From assembly GCA_938005265.1 (NCBI GenBank), contig CALLOA010000185.1, positions 1 through 38,393 of the forward strand: a stretch of 38,393 bases of DNA, in the 5' to 3' direction. Of the stretch, positions 23,050-32,262 are shown in pieces. Positions within the stretch are counted from its first letter, which is position 1, and the number at the start of each line of letters is the position of its first letter. Both the position numbers and the translations under genes were made by a program. The notes below the pieces were generated by a model, which saw nothing but the letters and a program-made list of their open reading frames with translations, did not search any database and was not told the DNA's origin. This DNA is from an uncultured Granulosicoccaceae bacterium. Lineage in GTDB: Bacteria; Pseudomonadota; Gammaproteobacteria; Granulosicoccales; Granulosicoccaceae.

Positions 23050-24840
23050 ATGACTGACAACTACAAAATCATTGACCACAGCTACGACGTAGTTATTGTG
23101 GGTGCCGGTGGTGCAGGATTACGTGCCACTCTGGGAATGGCAGCAGCCGGGCTTTCCACAGCTTGTATCACCAAGGTCTTTCCTACGCGCTCTCACACCG
23201 TTGCTGCACAAGGCGGTATGAGTGCATCACTTGGCAACATGGGAGAAGACCATTGGAAGTGGCACATGTACGATACCGTCAAAGGTTCTGACTGGTTGGG
23301 AGATCAGGACGCTATCGAATACATGTGCCGCGAGGCCGTCCCGGCTGTTATCGAGCTTGAACACTTTGGCGTGCCGTTCTCACGTACTGAAGACGGCAAG
23401 ATCTACCAGCGACCATTCGGTGGCATGACCACCAATTTTGGTGAAGGAACAGCACAAAGAACCTGCGCTGCCGCTGACCGCACAGGCCACGCCATTCTTC
23501 ATACCTTGTACCAGCAATCCTTGAAGCACAAAGCAGAATTCTACATCGAACATTTCGCACTCGATTTGTTAATGGACGATGAAGGCGTCTGCCGGGGGGT
23601 CATTTCACTTGATCTGGCAACCGGTGAACTGCATCGCTATCGTGCACACATGGTCGTTCTGGCGACGGGTGGATGTGGACGCACCTATTTCTCCGCAACT
23701 TCCGCACATACCTGTACTGGTGACGGTAACGCGATGATCCTGCGCGCAGGTTTGCCGCTACAGGATATGGAATTCATTCAGTTCCACCCGACAGGCATCT
23801 ACGGCGCCGGTGTACTGATCACCGAAGGCGTGCGCGGCGAAGGCGGTTACCTGACTAACTCTGAAGGCGAGCGTTTTATGGAACGCTATGCTCCAAACGC
23901 GAAAGATCTCGCGTCACGCGATGTTGTCAGCCGTTCCATGACTATGGAAATCAACGCCGGCCGTGGTGTGGGTACAGATGCTGACCATATCCACCTCAAC
24001 CTGATGCATCTTGGCAAGGACGTAACCGAAAAACGCCTGCCAGGCATCTCGGAATCGGCGCGAATCTTTGCCGGTGTTGATGTGAATAAGGAACCTATAC
24101 CGGTATTGCCCACTGTGCATTACAACATGGGCGGCATACCCACCAACTATCGTGGTGAAGTGGTTACCATCAAGGACGGCAACGCTGAACATGTCGTTCC
24201 GGGACTTATGGCAATCGGTGAAGCTGCCTGTGTATCGGTACACGGTGCTAACCGTCTGGGCTCCAATTCCTTGCTGGACATAGTGGTATTTGGTCGCGCT
24301 GCGGCACTACGTGCAGCTGAAATCATTACACCGGGTGAGCCCCACAAACCGTTGCCGGACAGCGCCAGTGATCTCGTTCTGGGGCATCTGGATAAAATCC
24401 GCAACGCCTCAGGCTCAACACCCACGGCCGAATTGCGCGACAACATGCAACGCACAATGCAAAAGCATGCTGCGGTGTTCCGTGATGGTGATTCGCTGAA
24501 CGAAGGTCTGGGTAAGATGCAGACCATTTTTGACGGATTTGCAGATATTGATGTCAGTGATCGCAGCCTGATATGGAATACCGATCTGGTTGAAACACTG
24601 GAACTTGAAAATCTGCTGACGCAAGCCCAGAGCATCATCCATGGTGCAGCCAACCGTACGGAAAGTCGTGGAGGGCACGCGCGGGATGATTTCGAAGACC
24701 GCGACGATGAAAACTGGATGAAGCACACCGTGACCTGGGTTGACGACAAAGGCAAGGTAGATATCGACTATCGCCCCGTGCACATGTACACACTGTCCGA
24801 CGATGCGGAAGTTATCCCGCCCAAAACGAGGGTGTATTAA
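23050..24840 (+). CDS. sdhA: Succinate dehydrogenase flavoprotein subunit
   Basis: This is a full-length SdhA of 596 residues. It opens with the FAD-binding [13 protein letters not shown], has the histidine for covalent FAD attachment in [12 protein letters not shown] (His49), the substrate-binding [12 protein letters not shown] and EGVRGEGG, and the active-site Arg region [10 protein letters not shown]. The C-terminal helical domain ends in the usual [22 protein letters not shown]. The enzyme oxidises succinate to fumarate and feeds electrons to SdhB. Putative flavinylation and assembly factors are encoded on both sides (SDHAF4-like upstream, SdhE downstream). Confidence 0.98.
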   Translation: MTDNYKIIDHSYDVVIVGAGGAGLRATLGMAAAGLSTACITKVFPTRSHTVAAQGGMSASLGNMGEDHWKWHMYDTVKGSDWLGDQDAIEYMCREAVPAVIELEHFGVPFSRTEDGKIYQRPFGGMTTNFGEGTAQRTCAAADRTGHAILHTLYQQSLKHKAEFYIEHFALDLLMDDEGVCRGVISLDLATGELHRYRAHMVVLATGGCGRTYFSATSAHTCTGDGNAMILRAGLPLQDMEFIQFHPTGIYGAGVLITEGVRGEGGYLTNSEGERFMERYAPNAKDLASRDVVSRSMTMEINAGRGVGTDADHIHLNLMHLGKDVTEKRLPGISESARIFAGVDVNKEPIPVLPTVHYNMGGIPTNYRGEVVTIKDGNAEHVVPGLMAIGEAACVSVHGANRLGSNSLLDIVVFGRAAALRAAEIITPGEPHKPLPDSASDLVLGHLDKIRNASGSTPTAELRDNMQRTMQKHAAVFRDGDSLNEGLGKMQTIFDGFADIDVSDRSLIWNTDLVETLELENLLTQAQSIIHGAANRTESRGGHARDDFEDRDDENWMKHTVTWVDDKGKVDIDYRPVHMYTLSDDAEVIPPKTRVY

Positions 24841-24963
24841 AGTGAACGTTCATAAGATGAAGATTTTCGGATAAATGACTACATCCTTGCTGCCGATAGC
24901 AGACAAGGCATGTTATTAAAAATCAGTTCCAAGTAGTCACGCAGTTAAAATAGGAAATATCCA

Positions 24964-25746
24964 ATGGCCGAATTCAGATTGCCAGCCAACTCGATCGTCA
25001 AGAAGGGCAAGCATTTCGATGCGCCGGAAGGTGCTACAAATACACGACGTTTTAGTGTGTACCGTTATGATCCGGACACTGGCGAGAACCCCCGTGTTGA
25101 TACCTATGATCTGGATATGGACACCTGCGGGCCCATGGTGCTCGATGCCATCATCAAGATAAAAAGCGACATGGATGCAACCCTGTCGTTTCGCCGTTCA
25201 TGCCGTGAAGGTATTTGCGGTTCTTGCGCGATGAATATCAATGGCAGTAACACACTGGCCTGCACCATTGCACTGGCTGACGTTGAAGGCGACATTTCGA
25301 TTTACCCTCTTCCGCACCAACCCGTTGTCAAGGATCTGGTCTCTGACCTTACCAATTTCTATGCTCAATACGCGTCAGTGGAACCCTGGTTAAAATCAGA
25401 TACACCTGCCCCGCCTGATCGCGAACGTTTGCAATCACCGGAAGATCGCGAACTACTGGATGGTCTCTACGAATGTATTCTGTGTGCCTGCTGTTCAACC
25501 AGCTGCCCCAGTTACTGGTGGAATAGTGATCGCTACCTCGGCCCCGCGGCATTGCTCGCATCCTATCGCTGGTTGGTGGACAGCCGTGATGACAATACCG
25601 GTGAGCGACTGGATGAAGTAGAAGACCCGTTCAAACTCTATCGTTGCCACACGATAATGAACTGCACCCAAGCTTGCCCGAAGGGGCTTAACCCGGCCAA
25701 GGCCATTGCATCAACGAAGAAGATGCTGATTGAGCGTCGCTTGTAG
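24964..25746 (+). CDS. sdhB: Succinate dehydrogenase iron-sulfur subunit
   Basis: The 260-residue protein has all cluster ligands in place: the [2Fe-2S] set Cys80, Cys85, Cys88, Cys100 ([22 protein letters not shown] region), the [4Fe-4S] set in [11 protein letters not shown] (Cys171, Cys174, Cys177) and the [3Fe-4S] set with Cys181, Cys228 and Cys234, with Cys238 joining the [4Fe-4S] set as usual for SdhB. It passes electrons from FAD to quinone. The spacing from sdhA is 123 bases, wider than usual, and the ATG has AGGAAA in front. An independent promoter in this gap is not evident. Confidence 0.97.
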   Translation: MAEFRLPANSIVKKGKHFDAPEGATNTRRFSVYRYDPDTGENPRVDTYDLDMDTCGPMVLDAIIKIKSDMDATLSFRRSCREGICGSCAMNINGSNTLACTIALADVEGDISIYPLPHQPVVKDLVSDLTNFYAQYASVEPWLKSDTPAPPDRERLQSPEDRELLDGLYECILCACCSTSCPSYWWNSDRYLGPAALLASYRWLVDSRDDNTGERLDEVEDPFKLYRCHTIMNCTQACPKGLNPAKAIASTKKMLIERRL

Positions 25747-25790
25747 CCATCTGCCAATAGTTGAAGCTGACAATCCGCACGCCACACTTG

Positions 25791-26063
25791 ATGGAATCGG
25801 GCATGGGAGAGTTCGAACCAGGACGGCTACGTTGGCGTTGCCGTCGCGGAATGCGTGAGCTGGATGCAGCACTTATTGCTTATCTGGACAATCATTACAC
25901 GGATGCTGATGATGTTGAAAAACAGGTGTTTCACGAATTGCTTGCCTTACCTGACCCGGAGCTGATGAGATATGTCGTCAGGGACCCGGAAGCCCAGTAC
26001 ACAGATTCAGGCAAGCAATTCGAAACAGTCATTAAAAAGATCCGCACCACCCTTATTGCTTGA
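25791..26063 (+). CDS. sdhE: FAD assembly factor SdhE
   Basis: A 90-residue SdhE/SDHAF2 protein: RLRWRCRRGMRELDAALIAYLDNHY contains the RGM-REL motif that contacts SdhA and drives covalent flavinylation; PDPELMRYVV is the second family motif. The start is uncertain: ATG 25791 (MESGMGEF), ATG 25803 (MGEFEPG) or TTG 25761. I use 25791. It follows sdhB by about 45 bases and is followed by a ygfX-like membrane protein, the same order as ygfY-ygfX in E. coli. Confidence 0.9.
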   Translation: MESGMGEFEPGRLRWRCRRGMRELDAALIAYLDNHYTDADDVEKQVFHELLALPDPELMRYVVRDPEAQYTDSGKQFETVIKKIRTTLIA

Positions 26064-26670
26064 AACGCATGGCTCACCCGGCCAGGCCATCGTCACTTTC
26101 TGTTTACACTTGCTGGCATTATGCGCCGTTCTGGGCGCTACCGCCCATACCTTGCATTACCTGTTCAGTGAAATCTACCTGGGCCAATACCTGCAAAAAC
26201 CAGCCGCCAGTGCCATTTTCCCAGATATTGAAGCAAGCCTTGCAACGGCTATCACGCATGAAAACCAACCTCTCGCGGCTATCCCGGCATTATTGCTCGC
26301 TCTGATAGCGGTAATTATTAGCTTTGCATTCACTATCGCCATCGTCAACGGTGCGGTGATTACACATCTGGAGGCTCGTCAACGAATGCGCATCCTCTGG
26401 CAATCCAATGGCAATTTGAGAGTGCAGATAGAAACTACAAAACACTCTCTAAATTACAAGAAGAACCTGCGGTGCCGACTGGCACCCGGTTGTTACAGTA
26501 GCCATTGGCTGGTTATTCTAAGCCTACGGGAATGCCACGAATCGAATGACTCAGGCACACCCTATCGTAGCCAGCAGTTTTTTATATTGCTGGCACGCGA
26601 TTCAATGGCAAATGAGAACTTTCGCCACCTGCGACTCTGGATGAGACTGGTAGCTCCTCATCAGCTATGA
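26056..26670 (+). CDS. YgfX/CptA-like inner membrane protein
   Basis: Two membrane helices (about 11-33 and 74-98) precede a cytoplasmic part whose ending, ILLARDSMANENFRHLRLWMRLV, resembles the E. coli YgfX ending (LAADSMDEAEWRDLRRIL). RILWQSNGNLRV resembles the middle of YgfX. Its position directly after sdhE supports the call. At about 204 residues it is longer than YgfX (135); the extra is mainly the 40-residue stretch between the helices. The start is not certain: TTG 26056 overlaps the sdhE end by eight bases, while ATG 25972 would overlap sdhE by over 90 bases. YgfX and SdhE were proposed as a toxin-antitoxin pair in E. coli, a claim later questioned. Similarity is weak but consistent. 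Confidence 0.68.
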   Translation: MLETHGSPGQAIVTFCLHLLALCAVLGATAHTLHYLFSEIYLGQYLQKPAASAIFPDIEASLATAITHENQPLAAIPALLLALIAVIISFAFTIAIVNGAVITHLEARQRMRILWQSNGNLRVQIETTKHSLNYKKNLRCRLAPGCYSSHWLVILSLRECHESNDSGTPYRSQQFFILLARDSMANENFRHLRLWMRLVAPHQL

Positions 26671-26740
26671 CACACTTTGCTAGCAACGCCCGGAACAGGC
26701 TATCCTAGACCTAACACCTTAGAGGCAGCAGACTCAGGCA

Positions 26741-27115
26741 ATGATTAAAGGTATTGGCGTAGATCTGGTAACAGTCAGCCGTATTGAACAGGTTCACCAA
26801 CGGCACGGTGAGCGCTTTGCACGTCGCATACTTGCAGAGTCCGAATTTGATGCCTATCGGCAGACACGCTATCCGGAACGGTTGCTGGCCAAACGATTCG
26901 CCGCCAAGGAAGCCGCTGTAAAAGCTCTGGGCACCGGCGAACGCCAGGGCGTATTGCTCAAGGATTTCGCTGTCTCACATGATGAACTTGGGAAGCCTCA
27001 TCTCAATGTGAAAGGAGTTGCCCGAGAGAGAGCCACTGCCAACAGTATTTCAACCTTCCACCTCAGCATCAGCGACGAAGGCGATAAAGTCATCGCCTTT
27101 GTTGTTTGCGAATAG
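26741..27115 (+). CDS. acpS: Holo-[acyl-carrier-protein] synthase
   Basis: A 124-residue AcpS that transfers 4'-phosphopantetheine from CoA to apo-ACP, activating fatty acid synthesis. The family residues are visible: GIGVDLVTVSRI with Asp8, and RLLAKRFAAKEAAVKALGTG with Glu57, which bind Mg2+; STFHLSISDEGD is the C-terminal signature. It starts 70 bases after the ygfX-like gene. In many gammaproteobacteria acpS follows pdxJ; that link is absent here. Confidence 0.96.
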   Translation: MIKGIGVDLVTVSRIEQVHQRHGERFARRILAESEFDAYRQTRYPERLLAKRFAAKEAAVKALGTGERQGVLLKDFAVSHDELGKPHLNVKGVARERATANSISTFHLSISDEGDKVIAFVVCE

Positions 27116-27171
27116 CCACCCATAAAAAAGCAGCTGAATCGGCATTTCAGGCACTACCTGCGATAAATCTC

Positions 27172-27188
27172 ACAAATCGGTAATTTGT
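27172..27188. promoter_or_regulatory. Small inverted repeat upstream of the GH16 gene
   Basis: ACAAAT-CGGTA-ATTTGT is a perfect six-base inverted repeat with a five-base spacer, about 115 bases before the GH16 start. A second one, TGTTC/GAACA, lies near 27244-27263. Either could be an operator; neither matches a consensus I know. Confidence 0.25.
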
Positions 27189-27301
27189 AGTAAGGGAGCG
27201 AGTTTTTTTTCCGATATCCGGACTAAGACCTGCGCTATCAAGCATGTTCCTTATTGGAAGAACAGGCCAGCGCACCCGGATAAACGAGAAACTGAAACCC
27301 G

Positions 27302-28849
27302 ATGCTCAACCCGAAAAAAGCGCTTCATGCTGTGCCCGCGATGCTGTTGATGAGCTTGCTAAGTGCGTGCTCGAGTAACAATGAAAGCGCTGATACCTTA
27401 ATTAACAGCGAACAGGCTGCGAATTCAGATCCCGAATCCACTGCAACTACTGACACGGCTCTACAACTGGGTGCGGCTGTCGCTGACAATCCATCGCAAA
27501 CTGCTGACAGCGTTGATGGCGCTGACACCGAAGGCACGCAAAGTTCAGAAGCCAGCGAAGATGCTGAAGCTCAAGCTGAAACTGCGCCCGCTTCAGAACT
27601 TGATTCTGAAACCACGGCTACAGAATTAGTCGATGCACCAGCAGCCGCAACTGAAACGCCGGTTGTTTTGAATGATGCAACTTATGTTTCAGCATCCACA
27701 GACGGTTTTATCGGTCGCGTCTCCGGCAGCACCGTTAATCTAAAGTGGGCTGCCACCCCCGGTGCACGCGGCTACAACGTTTACCGAGCTGGCGAATACC
27801 TGACCACTGTGTCAGAACCCAAATTCACAGATACAAACCTGGCACCTGACAGTTACTACTATGAGATAGATGCTTTCGACAATAACGATAACTTCGATCT
27901 TGTTGCTGACGCATTGACGGTCTATGTCGGCGTCCCGAACCTGGGCGGCCCAAACCAGGAAACACCGTTACCGGATCATATTGTCGAAGATTATCAACTG
28001 GTGTTTTCAGAAGAGTTCGAAGGCAATACACTCGACACAACAAAATGGAACACCAGCTATCTCTGGGGAACCGATCTTTTTATCAACAGTGAAGAGCAGT
28101 ACTACGTCGATACCAAAAATGATCCTAACTTCGGTTATGACCCGTTCAAAGTTAACGATGGAATGCTATCGATTGAAGCCATTCGCACACCCGACAACCT
28201 GCGCGACAAAGCATTGGGGCAACCGTATCTCTCAGGTGTCATTACCTCATACGATTCATTCCAGTTTACTTACGGCTACGTCGAAGCACGCGCTCGAGTA
28301 CCTTACAGTAAAGGCCTATGGTCGGCGTTCTGGCTGCTTAACGCTTTCTACGTTGAGCGTAAACCGGAAATCGATATCATGGAACACATTGGCGACATTC
28401 GTGATGTGGCCTACCACACCTACCACTACTATGATCAGAACGGCAATCTGCACTCGACTGAGTCGTTGGAAACCGGTGGTATAGATTATACAAACCAGTT
28501 CCACACTTTCGGTGTCGAATGGTTACCGGGCAAACTGATTTTTTATATTGATGGCAAGGAAACACAAACAATCACTGATTCAAACATATCGTCCCAGGCC
28601 ATGTATATCATTGCGAATACGGCCTTGGGTGGATGGTGGCCTGGCTCACCTGATGAGACGACACAGTTCCCGTCACAGTACGAGATTGATTACATCCGCG
28701 CCTACCAGAAGCCTGATGTGCTGCTGGATGAGAACCTGCTTAATGATGGCGAGCAAACCGTGCCTTTAGCTGACACGGTCAACAGCCCGCCAAACCGCAT
28801 ACCCAGCCCGGAACAGTGGCCGCCCGCTTATCCTGAACTGCAATTTTAA
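27302..28849 (+). CDS. Lipoprotein glycoside hydrolase family 16 with FN3-like domain
   Basis: The 515-residue product has a lipoprotein signal with lipobox LLSAC (Cys23), an Ala/Glu/Thr/Ser-rich spacer (24-125), a fibronectin III-like domain (about 132-210: VNLKWAATPGARGYNVYRAG ... DSYYYEIDAFD) and a GH16 catalytic domain (about 228-470). The active-site signature EIDIMEHIG places the nucleophile at Glu356 and the acid/base at Glu361, with the Asp358 helper. The domain has WNTSY near its start and the YIIANTALGGWWPG segment typical of GH16 beta-glucanases. GH16 enzymes cut beta-1,3/1,4-glucans or marine galactans; laminarin-type glucans are likely substrates, but specificity cannot be read here. 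It is followed by a convergent lipoprotein gene. A surface-attached enzyme is the expected location. Confidence 0.92.
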   Translation: MLNPKKALHAVPAMLLMSLLSACSSNNESADTLINSEQAANSDPESTATTDTALQLGAAVADNPSQTADSVDGADTEGTQSSEASEDAEAQAETAPASELDSETTATELVDAPAAATETPVVLNDATYVSASTDGFIGRVSGSTVNLKWAATPGARGYNVYRAGEYLTTVSEPKFTDTNLAPDSYYYEIDAFDNNDNFDLVADALTVYVGVPNLGGPNQETPLPDHIVEDYQLVFSEEFEGNTLDTTKWNTSYLWGTDLFINSEEQYYVDTKNDPNFGYDPFKVNDGMLSIEAIRTPDNLRDKALGQPYLSGVITSYDSFQFTYGYVEARARVPYSKGLWSAFWLLNAFYVERKPEIDIMEHIGDIRDVAYHTYHYYDQNGNLHSTESLETGGIDYTNQFHTFGVEWLPGKLIFYIDGKETQTITDSNISSQAMYIIANTALGGWWPGSPDETTQFPSQYEIDYIRAYQKPDVLLDENLLNDGEQTVPLADTVNSPPNRIPSPEQWPPAYPELQF

Positions 28850-28942
28850 TTGAAGAGTATTTGTTGCTGAAGTTAAAGCCTCTACACCAGATAATGGTTT
28901 AGCAGAAACAGGCAAGCGTTCCGTCAGGGGCGCTTGGCATTT

Positions 28943-29845
28943 TCAGGGCCGGGCCACGAACCAGGCGGCATCTGCCCCGTCACCAAACACATCCCCCGGT
29001 TCACTATCACCGATAAAGAAATACAGAGGCTGGTTGTTATACGCCCACTGTGCAGCACCACCCGTACGGGTGATCACGCTGAATCCATCAGCTCCAACGG
29101 CACCCTTGTCCGCATACAATGGTGGCCAGTCTTCTGCACAACCTGCATTGCAATCCGAAAAACCACCAATATCAAGAGTAAACGTGTAGAGCGTCAGTCC
29201 ATCGTATATTGAATTCCTTAATGCAGGCTCGTTAATACCGGCATTGATTGAACCAGCGCCGCGCAACAACCCACCACTGAAGCCCTCGGCGTCCGCAACT
29301 TCAATCGGCAATGGGCGTGCGACAAACCAGTCACCATCCAGATTCTCTCCATTGGTTTCTCCTGCCGCAGCATCACCGCTGAAGTGATACAAGGGCATGC
29401 CATTGAAGGCCCATTGCAGTTGAGTGCCTGCTCGTGTGATTACACTGAGACCTCGCGCGATACTGGCGAGCGCTGAGTTGGCTCTTAATTCATCGAGCAT
29501 CGCTTGCTGGTTGGCAGTAGCCATTAGTGGTGGCCATACTGCTGCACAGCTTGCCAAACAGGTGGATACGCCTATACTGTCATTGGCAAAAGTGTACAGT
29601 GTTCGATTGCCTTCACCAGCCGCCAGCACACGACCGATAGGAGTTTCAAAAAAACCGATTGGCGTACCTGCTACGGCATTCTCGGCAGCACCTGCAACAG
29701 CCGAACCAGCGCCCAGGAATTGCTGTGGCTGCTGATCACTTACTGTCAGAGGCTCTCCACCGATATTGTCGCCGTCTGAGCTACAAGCAGTGATTGAGAA
29801 AATCACTGCCACAAGCAACGGGCGAATTGAAAATTTGAAATGCAT
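28943..29845 (-). CDS. COG4315-type repeat lipoprotein (Lipoprotein_15-like)
   Basis: The 300-residue protein has a lipobox-like SITAC (Cys21) and two copies of the secreted repeat of this family: GNRTLYTFANDSIGVSTCLASCAAVWPPLMA and GLTLYTFTLDIGGFSDCNAGCAEDWPPLYA, each followed by a segment with GTQLQWAFNGMPLYHFSGD / GAAQWAYNNQPLYFFIGD. The pattern LYxF-x-D, Cys-x3-Cys-W-PP is conserved in both. Residues 24-70 are a low-complexity spacer. Function is unknown. The ATG has GGAGA five bases upstream. It is convergent with the GH16 gene (93 bases between stops). Confidence 0.88.
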   Translation of the reverse strand: MHFKFSIRPLLVAVIFSITACSSDGDNIGGEPLTVSDQQPQQFLGAGSAVAGAAENAVAGTPIGFFETPIGRVLAAGEGNRTLYTFANDSIGVSTCLASCAAVWPPLMATANQQAMLDELRANSALASIARGLSVITRAGTQLQWAFNGMPLYHFSGDAAAGETNGENLDGDWFVARPLPIEVADAEGFSGGLLRGAGSINAGINEPALRNSIYDGLTLYTFTLDIGGFSDCNAGCAEDWPPLYADKGAVGADGFSVITRTGGAAQWAYNNQPLYFFIGDSEPGDVFGDGADAAWFVARP

Positions 29846-29936
29846 ACTTTCTCCAGATCACCGGCAATGTCACAGTGCCTGGAACGACAACCATCAACAT
29901 CTACCCTGTTCAGGGGAAAATGCAAGATTCGGGCAG

Positions 29937-30608
29937 TTAACGTTGACTGACTTGCAGGTTATCGGGAGGAAAAACAAAATTTTCCCGGAATATGCTAAAT
30001 ATTTCCGCCAACCCCTGATCTTCGCGTAATTCACCCACGACATACAAGCCCATGGAATAGCCAAGCTCTGCCGTCAACAGTTGATAGGCCACAAGATCAA
30101 TCGAGGCACTCTCAACAGGAAAATCCCTTAGAACGATACGTTCGCGCACGGTTGATCGTCCATCTATGCTGACCGGGATCTGTTCAGAATCGTCGCTGAT
30201 GAATGCGGCGGCTGGCGCTGATGGCAAAAACTCCACCATGATGTAATCAGAGTAAATATCGGTATCGGATGATGGTGGAGACTGAAACGTAATGGCATGC
30301 CCTTCACTGTCATACCAATTATCAGCATGGGCATCACCCATTACCAACACTGTCCAGCCAGTCGGCACACGGGCCTTGAATCCGGACACCGGGTCGATGA
30401 AGTCACCCCAGTCGGATTGCGCCATCACAGGTAACAGGGTATGCGCACCGGATTGACTGCCCGTACTGCTCAAGAGGCCAGATTGTTGGTTGCAAGCACT
30501 TAGGCTTAGCAGAGCAATAATAATAATGCCGGGAACGCTGATAGCGCCGATGGTAACACCGGCGAAAGACGAAGACTTAACGCTGTTCAGAATCTTGGAA
30601 ACGCTCAT
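29937..30608 (-). CDS. Predicted lipoprotein of unknown function
   Basis: ATG 30606-30608 gives a 223-residue protein with a long n-region, a hydrophobic segment and a lipobox SLSAC, so it is a probable lipoprotein. The mature part contains DPVSGFKARVPTGWTVLVMG and a C-terminal SIFRENFVFPPDNL, as in small lipoproteins related to the PsbP/DUF1795 type, where a 'GF...P.GW' start and a late 'I..SF.F' segment recur; this resemblance is weak. The frame is open upstream to 31055, but that part overlaps serC on the other strand and is not the gene. There is no visible ribosome-binding site in front of this ATG. It is upstream of the COG4315-type gene, and the two may share a transcript. Confidence 0.7.
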   Translation of the reverse strand: MSVSKILNSVKSSSFAGVTIGAISVPGIIIIALLSLSACNQQSGLLSSTGSQSGAHTLLPVMAQSDWGDFIDPVSGFKARVPTGWTVLVMGDAHADNWYDSEGHAITFQSPPSSDTDIYSDYIMVEFLPSAPAAAFISDDSEQIPVSIDGRSTVRERIVLRDFPVESASIDLVAYQLLTAELGYSMGLYVVGELREDQGLAEIFSIFRENFVFPPDNLQVSQR

Positions 30609-30888
30609 AAACAACAATATGCACGATGCTACAGCCCGATTCAGCTGCAGCCTGCGCAGGATGAAAATCCCACCTGCCAAACCTGTCACAAGATCGCTCG
30701 ATTGTTGGCCCAAACTGCAGGTCGAAACTGCGGGTCGAAACTGTGAAGAAAGGCAGCCACGGCTCAATCGCCTTATCTTTCTCAATTGACCAAAAAAGGA
30801 ACCCCATTGTTGTTGACGATCTAAATTCAAACTGGTTAAACTGCCTCTGCCTGGTGGAGCAAACCACCACAAAACCAGAGGTTTTACT

Positions 30889-32262
30889 ATGTACAATTCA
30901 CCTGCCCCCACGGGCAAGCGGTGGACTGTGCCCCTACCCGCTAGTAACACTAATGCGGGTTTTGGTGCAGTGCCGCCGGAAAGAACACCTTCAGCACCTT
31001 TTACAGTCTCGTCAACTACAGTTTCATCAACTGCCGCTATTTCTGCTTCGGCCACCTTGGCTTCTACGGGTGCTTCTCAAACTGCCGCCCCGAAACCAGA
31101 CCTCAAGCCCGGCAATCCGCGATTCTCATCCGGCCCCTGTGCCAAACACCCGGGCTGGAATCTTCAGAATCTGGCGACCGACAATCTGGGTCGCAGTCAC
31201 CGCGCAGCACAGCCCAAAGCACGCCTGCTTTCTGCGATTGAACGTTGCAAGGAGCTTATGCAATTACCTGAGGACTGGGTACTTGGCATCGTTCCAGGGT
31301 CTGATACCGGTGCCTTTGAAATGGCTATGTGGTCATTGCTTGGTAGTCGTGCTGTCGATGTTCTGGTATGGGAAAGCTTCTCAGCCGACTGGGCAAAAGA
31401 CCTGCAAGACCTGGGCGTAGAACCGCTTAACGTACTCGATGCACCCTATGGTGAATTGCCAGACTTGCAACAGATCAATCCCGACAATGATCTGGTCATG
31501 GTGGCTAATGGAACAACCAGTGGCGTGCGGCTACCTGATTTCAATTTCATAGATGAAAACCGCAGTGGCCTTACTCTGTGTGATGCAACCTCAGCTGTAT
31601 TTGCTCAAACACTCGACTACAGCCGACTGGATGTAGTGACATGGTCATGGCAAAAAGTACTAGGTGGTGAAGCTGCACACGGTATGTTGGCCTTGAGCCC
31701 CCGAGCGGTTGCCAGGCTTGAGGAACCGGCGCCCCGCGCGCTGCCCAAAATCTTCCGCCTTGCCGAAAACGGCAAACTCAATAGTGGAGTCTTCAAAGGT
31801 GCAACCATCAATACGCCAAGCATGCTGGCGGTTGAAGATCTGCACTCAGCACTCGACTGGGCAGAAAAACTGGGAGGAAGTGACGCACTGATCGAACGTA
31901 GTGAATCAAATTTCCGAGTTATCGATGACTGGGTCAGCAACAGTACATGGGTAGACTGGCTGGCCAAAGACAGCGCCACGTTGTCACGGACTTCCATGTG
32001 CCTGCAGATCAGTGCACCTGTTTTTACCCGACTCGAAAGTTCAGAGCAGGCAGCGGTACTGAAAAGTTTGTTAAAAAAACTTGAAGACCAACAGGTAGCG
32101 TACGACATAGCCAACTATCGCAGTGCTCCCACCGGTTTCAGAATATGGGGTGGTGCAACTATAGAATCTGCAGACCTGGAGCGTTTGACTCAATGGCTTG
32201 ATTGGGCATTTCATGATTGGCAAAACCAGCATTCTGCAAACGTAACAGGAGAAACCTCATGA
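30889..32262 (+). CDS. serC: Phosphoserine aminotransferase, Methanosarcina/alphaproteobacterial type
   Basis: The 457-residue protein is a PLP aminotransferase that makes phosphoserine from 3-phosphohydroxypyruvate and glutamate. The start of the catalytic part, LKPGNPRFSSGPCAKHPGW (72-90), followed by LGRSHRAAQPKARL and the PLP lysine in TWSWQKVLGGEAAHG (Lys256), is that of the TIGR01365-type SerC known from alphaproteobacteria and Methanosarcina, not the E. coli type. The first about 68 residues are Ser/Thr/Ala/Pro-rich and not part of the fold. The ATG is preceded by AGAGG at good distance, so this extension is probably real. The stop overlaps the serA start (ATGA). Confidence 0.93.
   Translation: MYNSPAPTGKRWTVPLPASNTNAGFGAVPPERTPSAPFTVSSTTVSSTAAISASATLASTGASQTAAPKPDLKPGNPRFSSGPCAKHPGWNLQNLATDNLGRSHRAAQPKARLLSAIERCKELMQLPEDWVLGIVPGSDTGAFEMAMWSLLGSRAVDVLVWESFSADWAKDLQDLGVEPLNVLDAPYGELPDLQQINPDNDLVMVANGTTSGVRLPDFNFIDENRSGLTLCDATSAVFAQTLDYSRLDVVTWSWQKVLGGEAAHGMLALSPRAVARLEEPAPRALPKIFRLAENGKLNSGVFKGATINTPSMLAVEDLHSALDWAEKLGGSDALIERSESNFRVIDDWVSNSTWVDWLAKDSATLSRTSMCLQISAPVFTRLESSEQAAVLKSLLKKLEDQQVAYDIANYRSAPTGFRIWGGATIESADLERLTQWLDWAFHDWQNQHSANVTGETS

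Noticed and set aside
28913..28942. CAAGCG/CGCTTG stem between the convergent GH16 and COG4315 genes
   Set aside because: Six-base stem, long loop and a poor T run; could be a terminator but not convincing.
30609..31055. Upstream extension of the lipoprotein frame at 29937
   Set aside because: It overlaps the 5' part of serC, lacks a signal sequence at its start and would bury the real lipoprotein signal.
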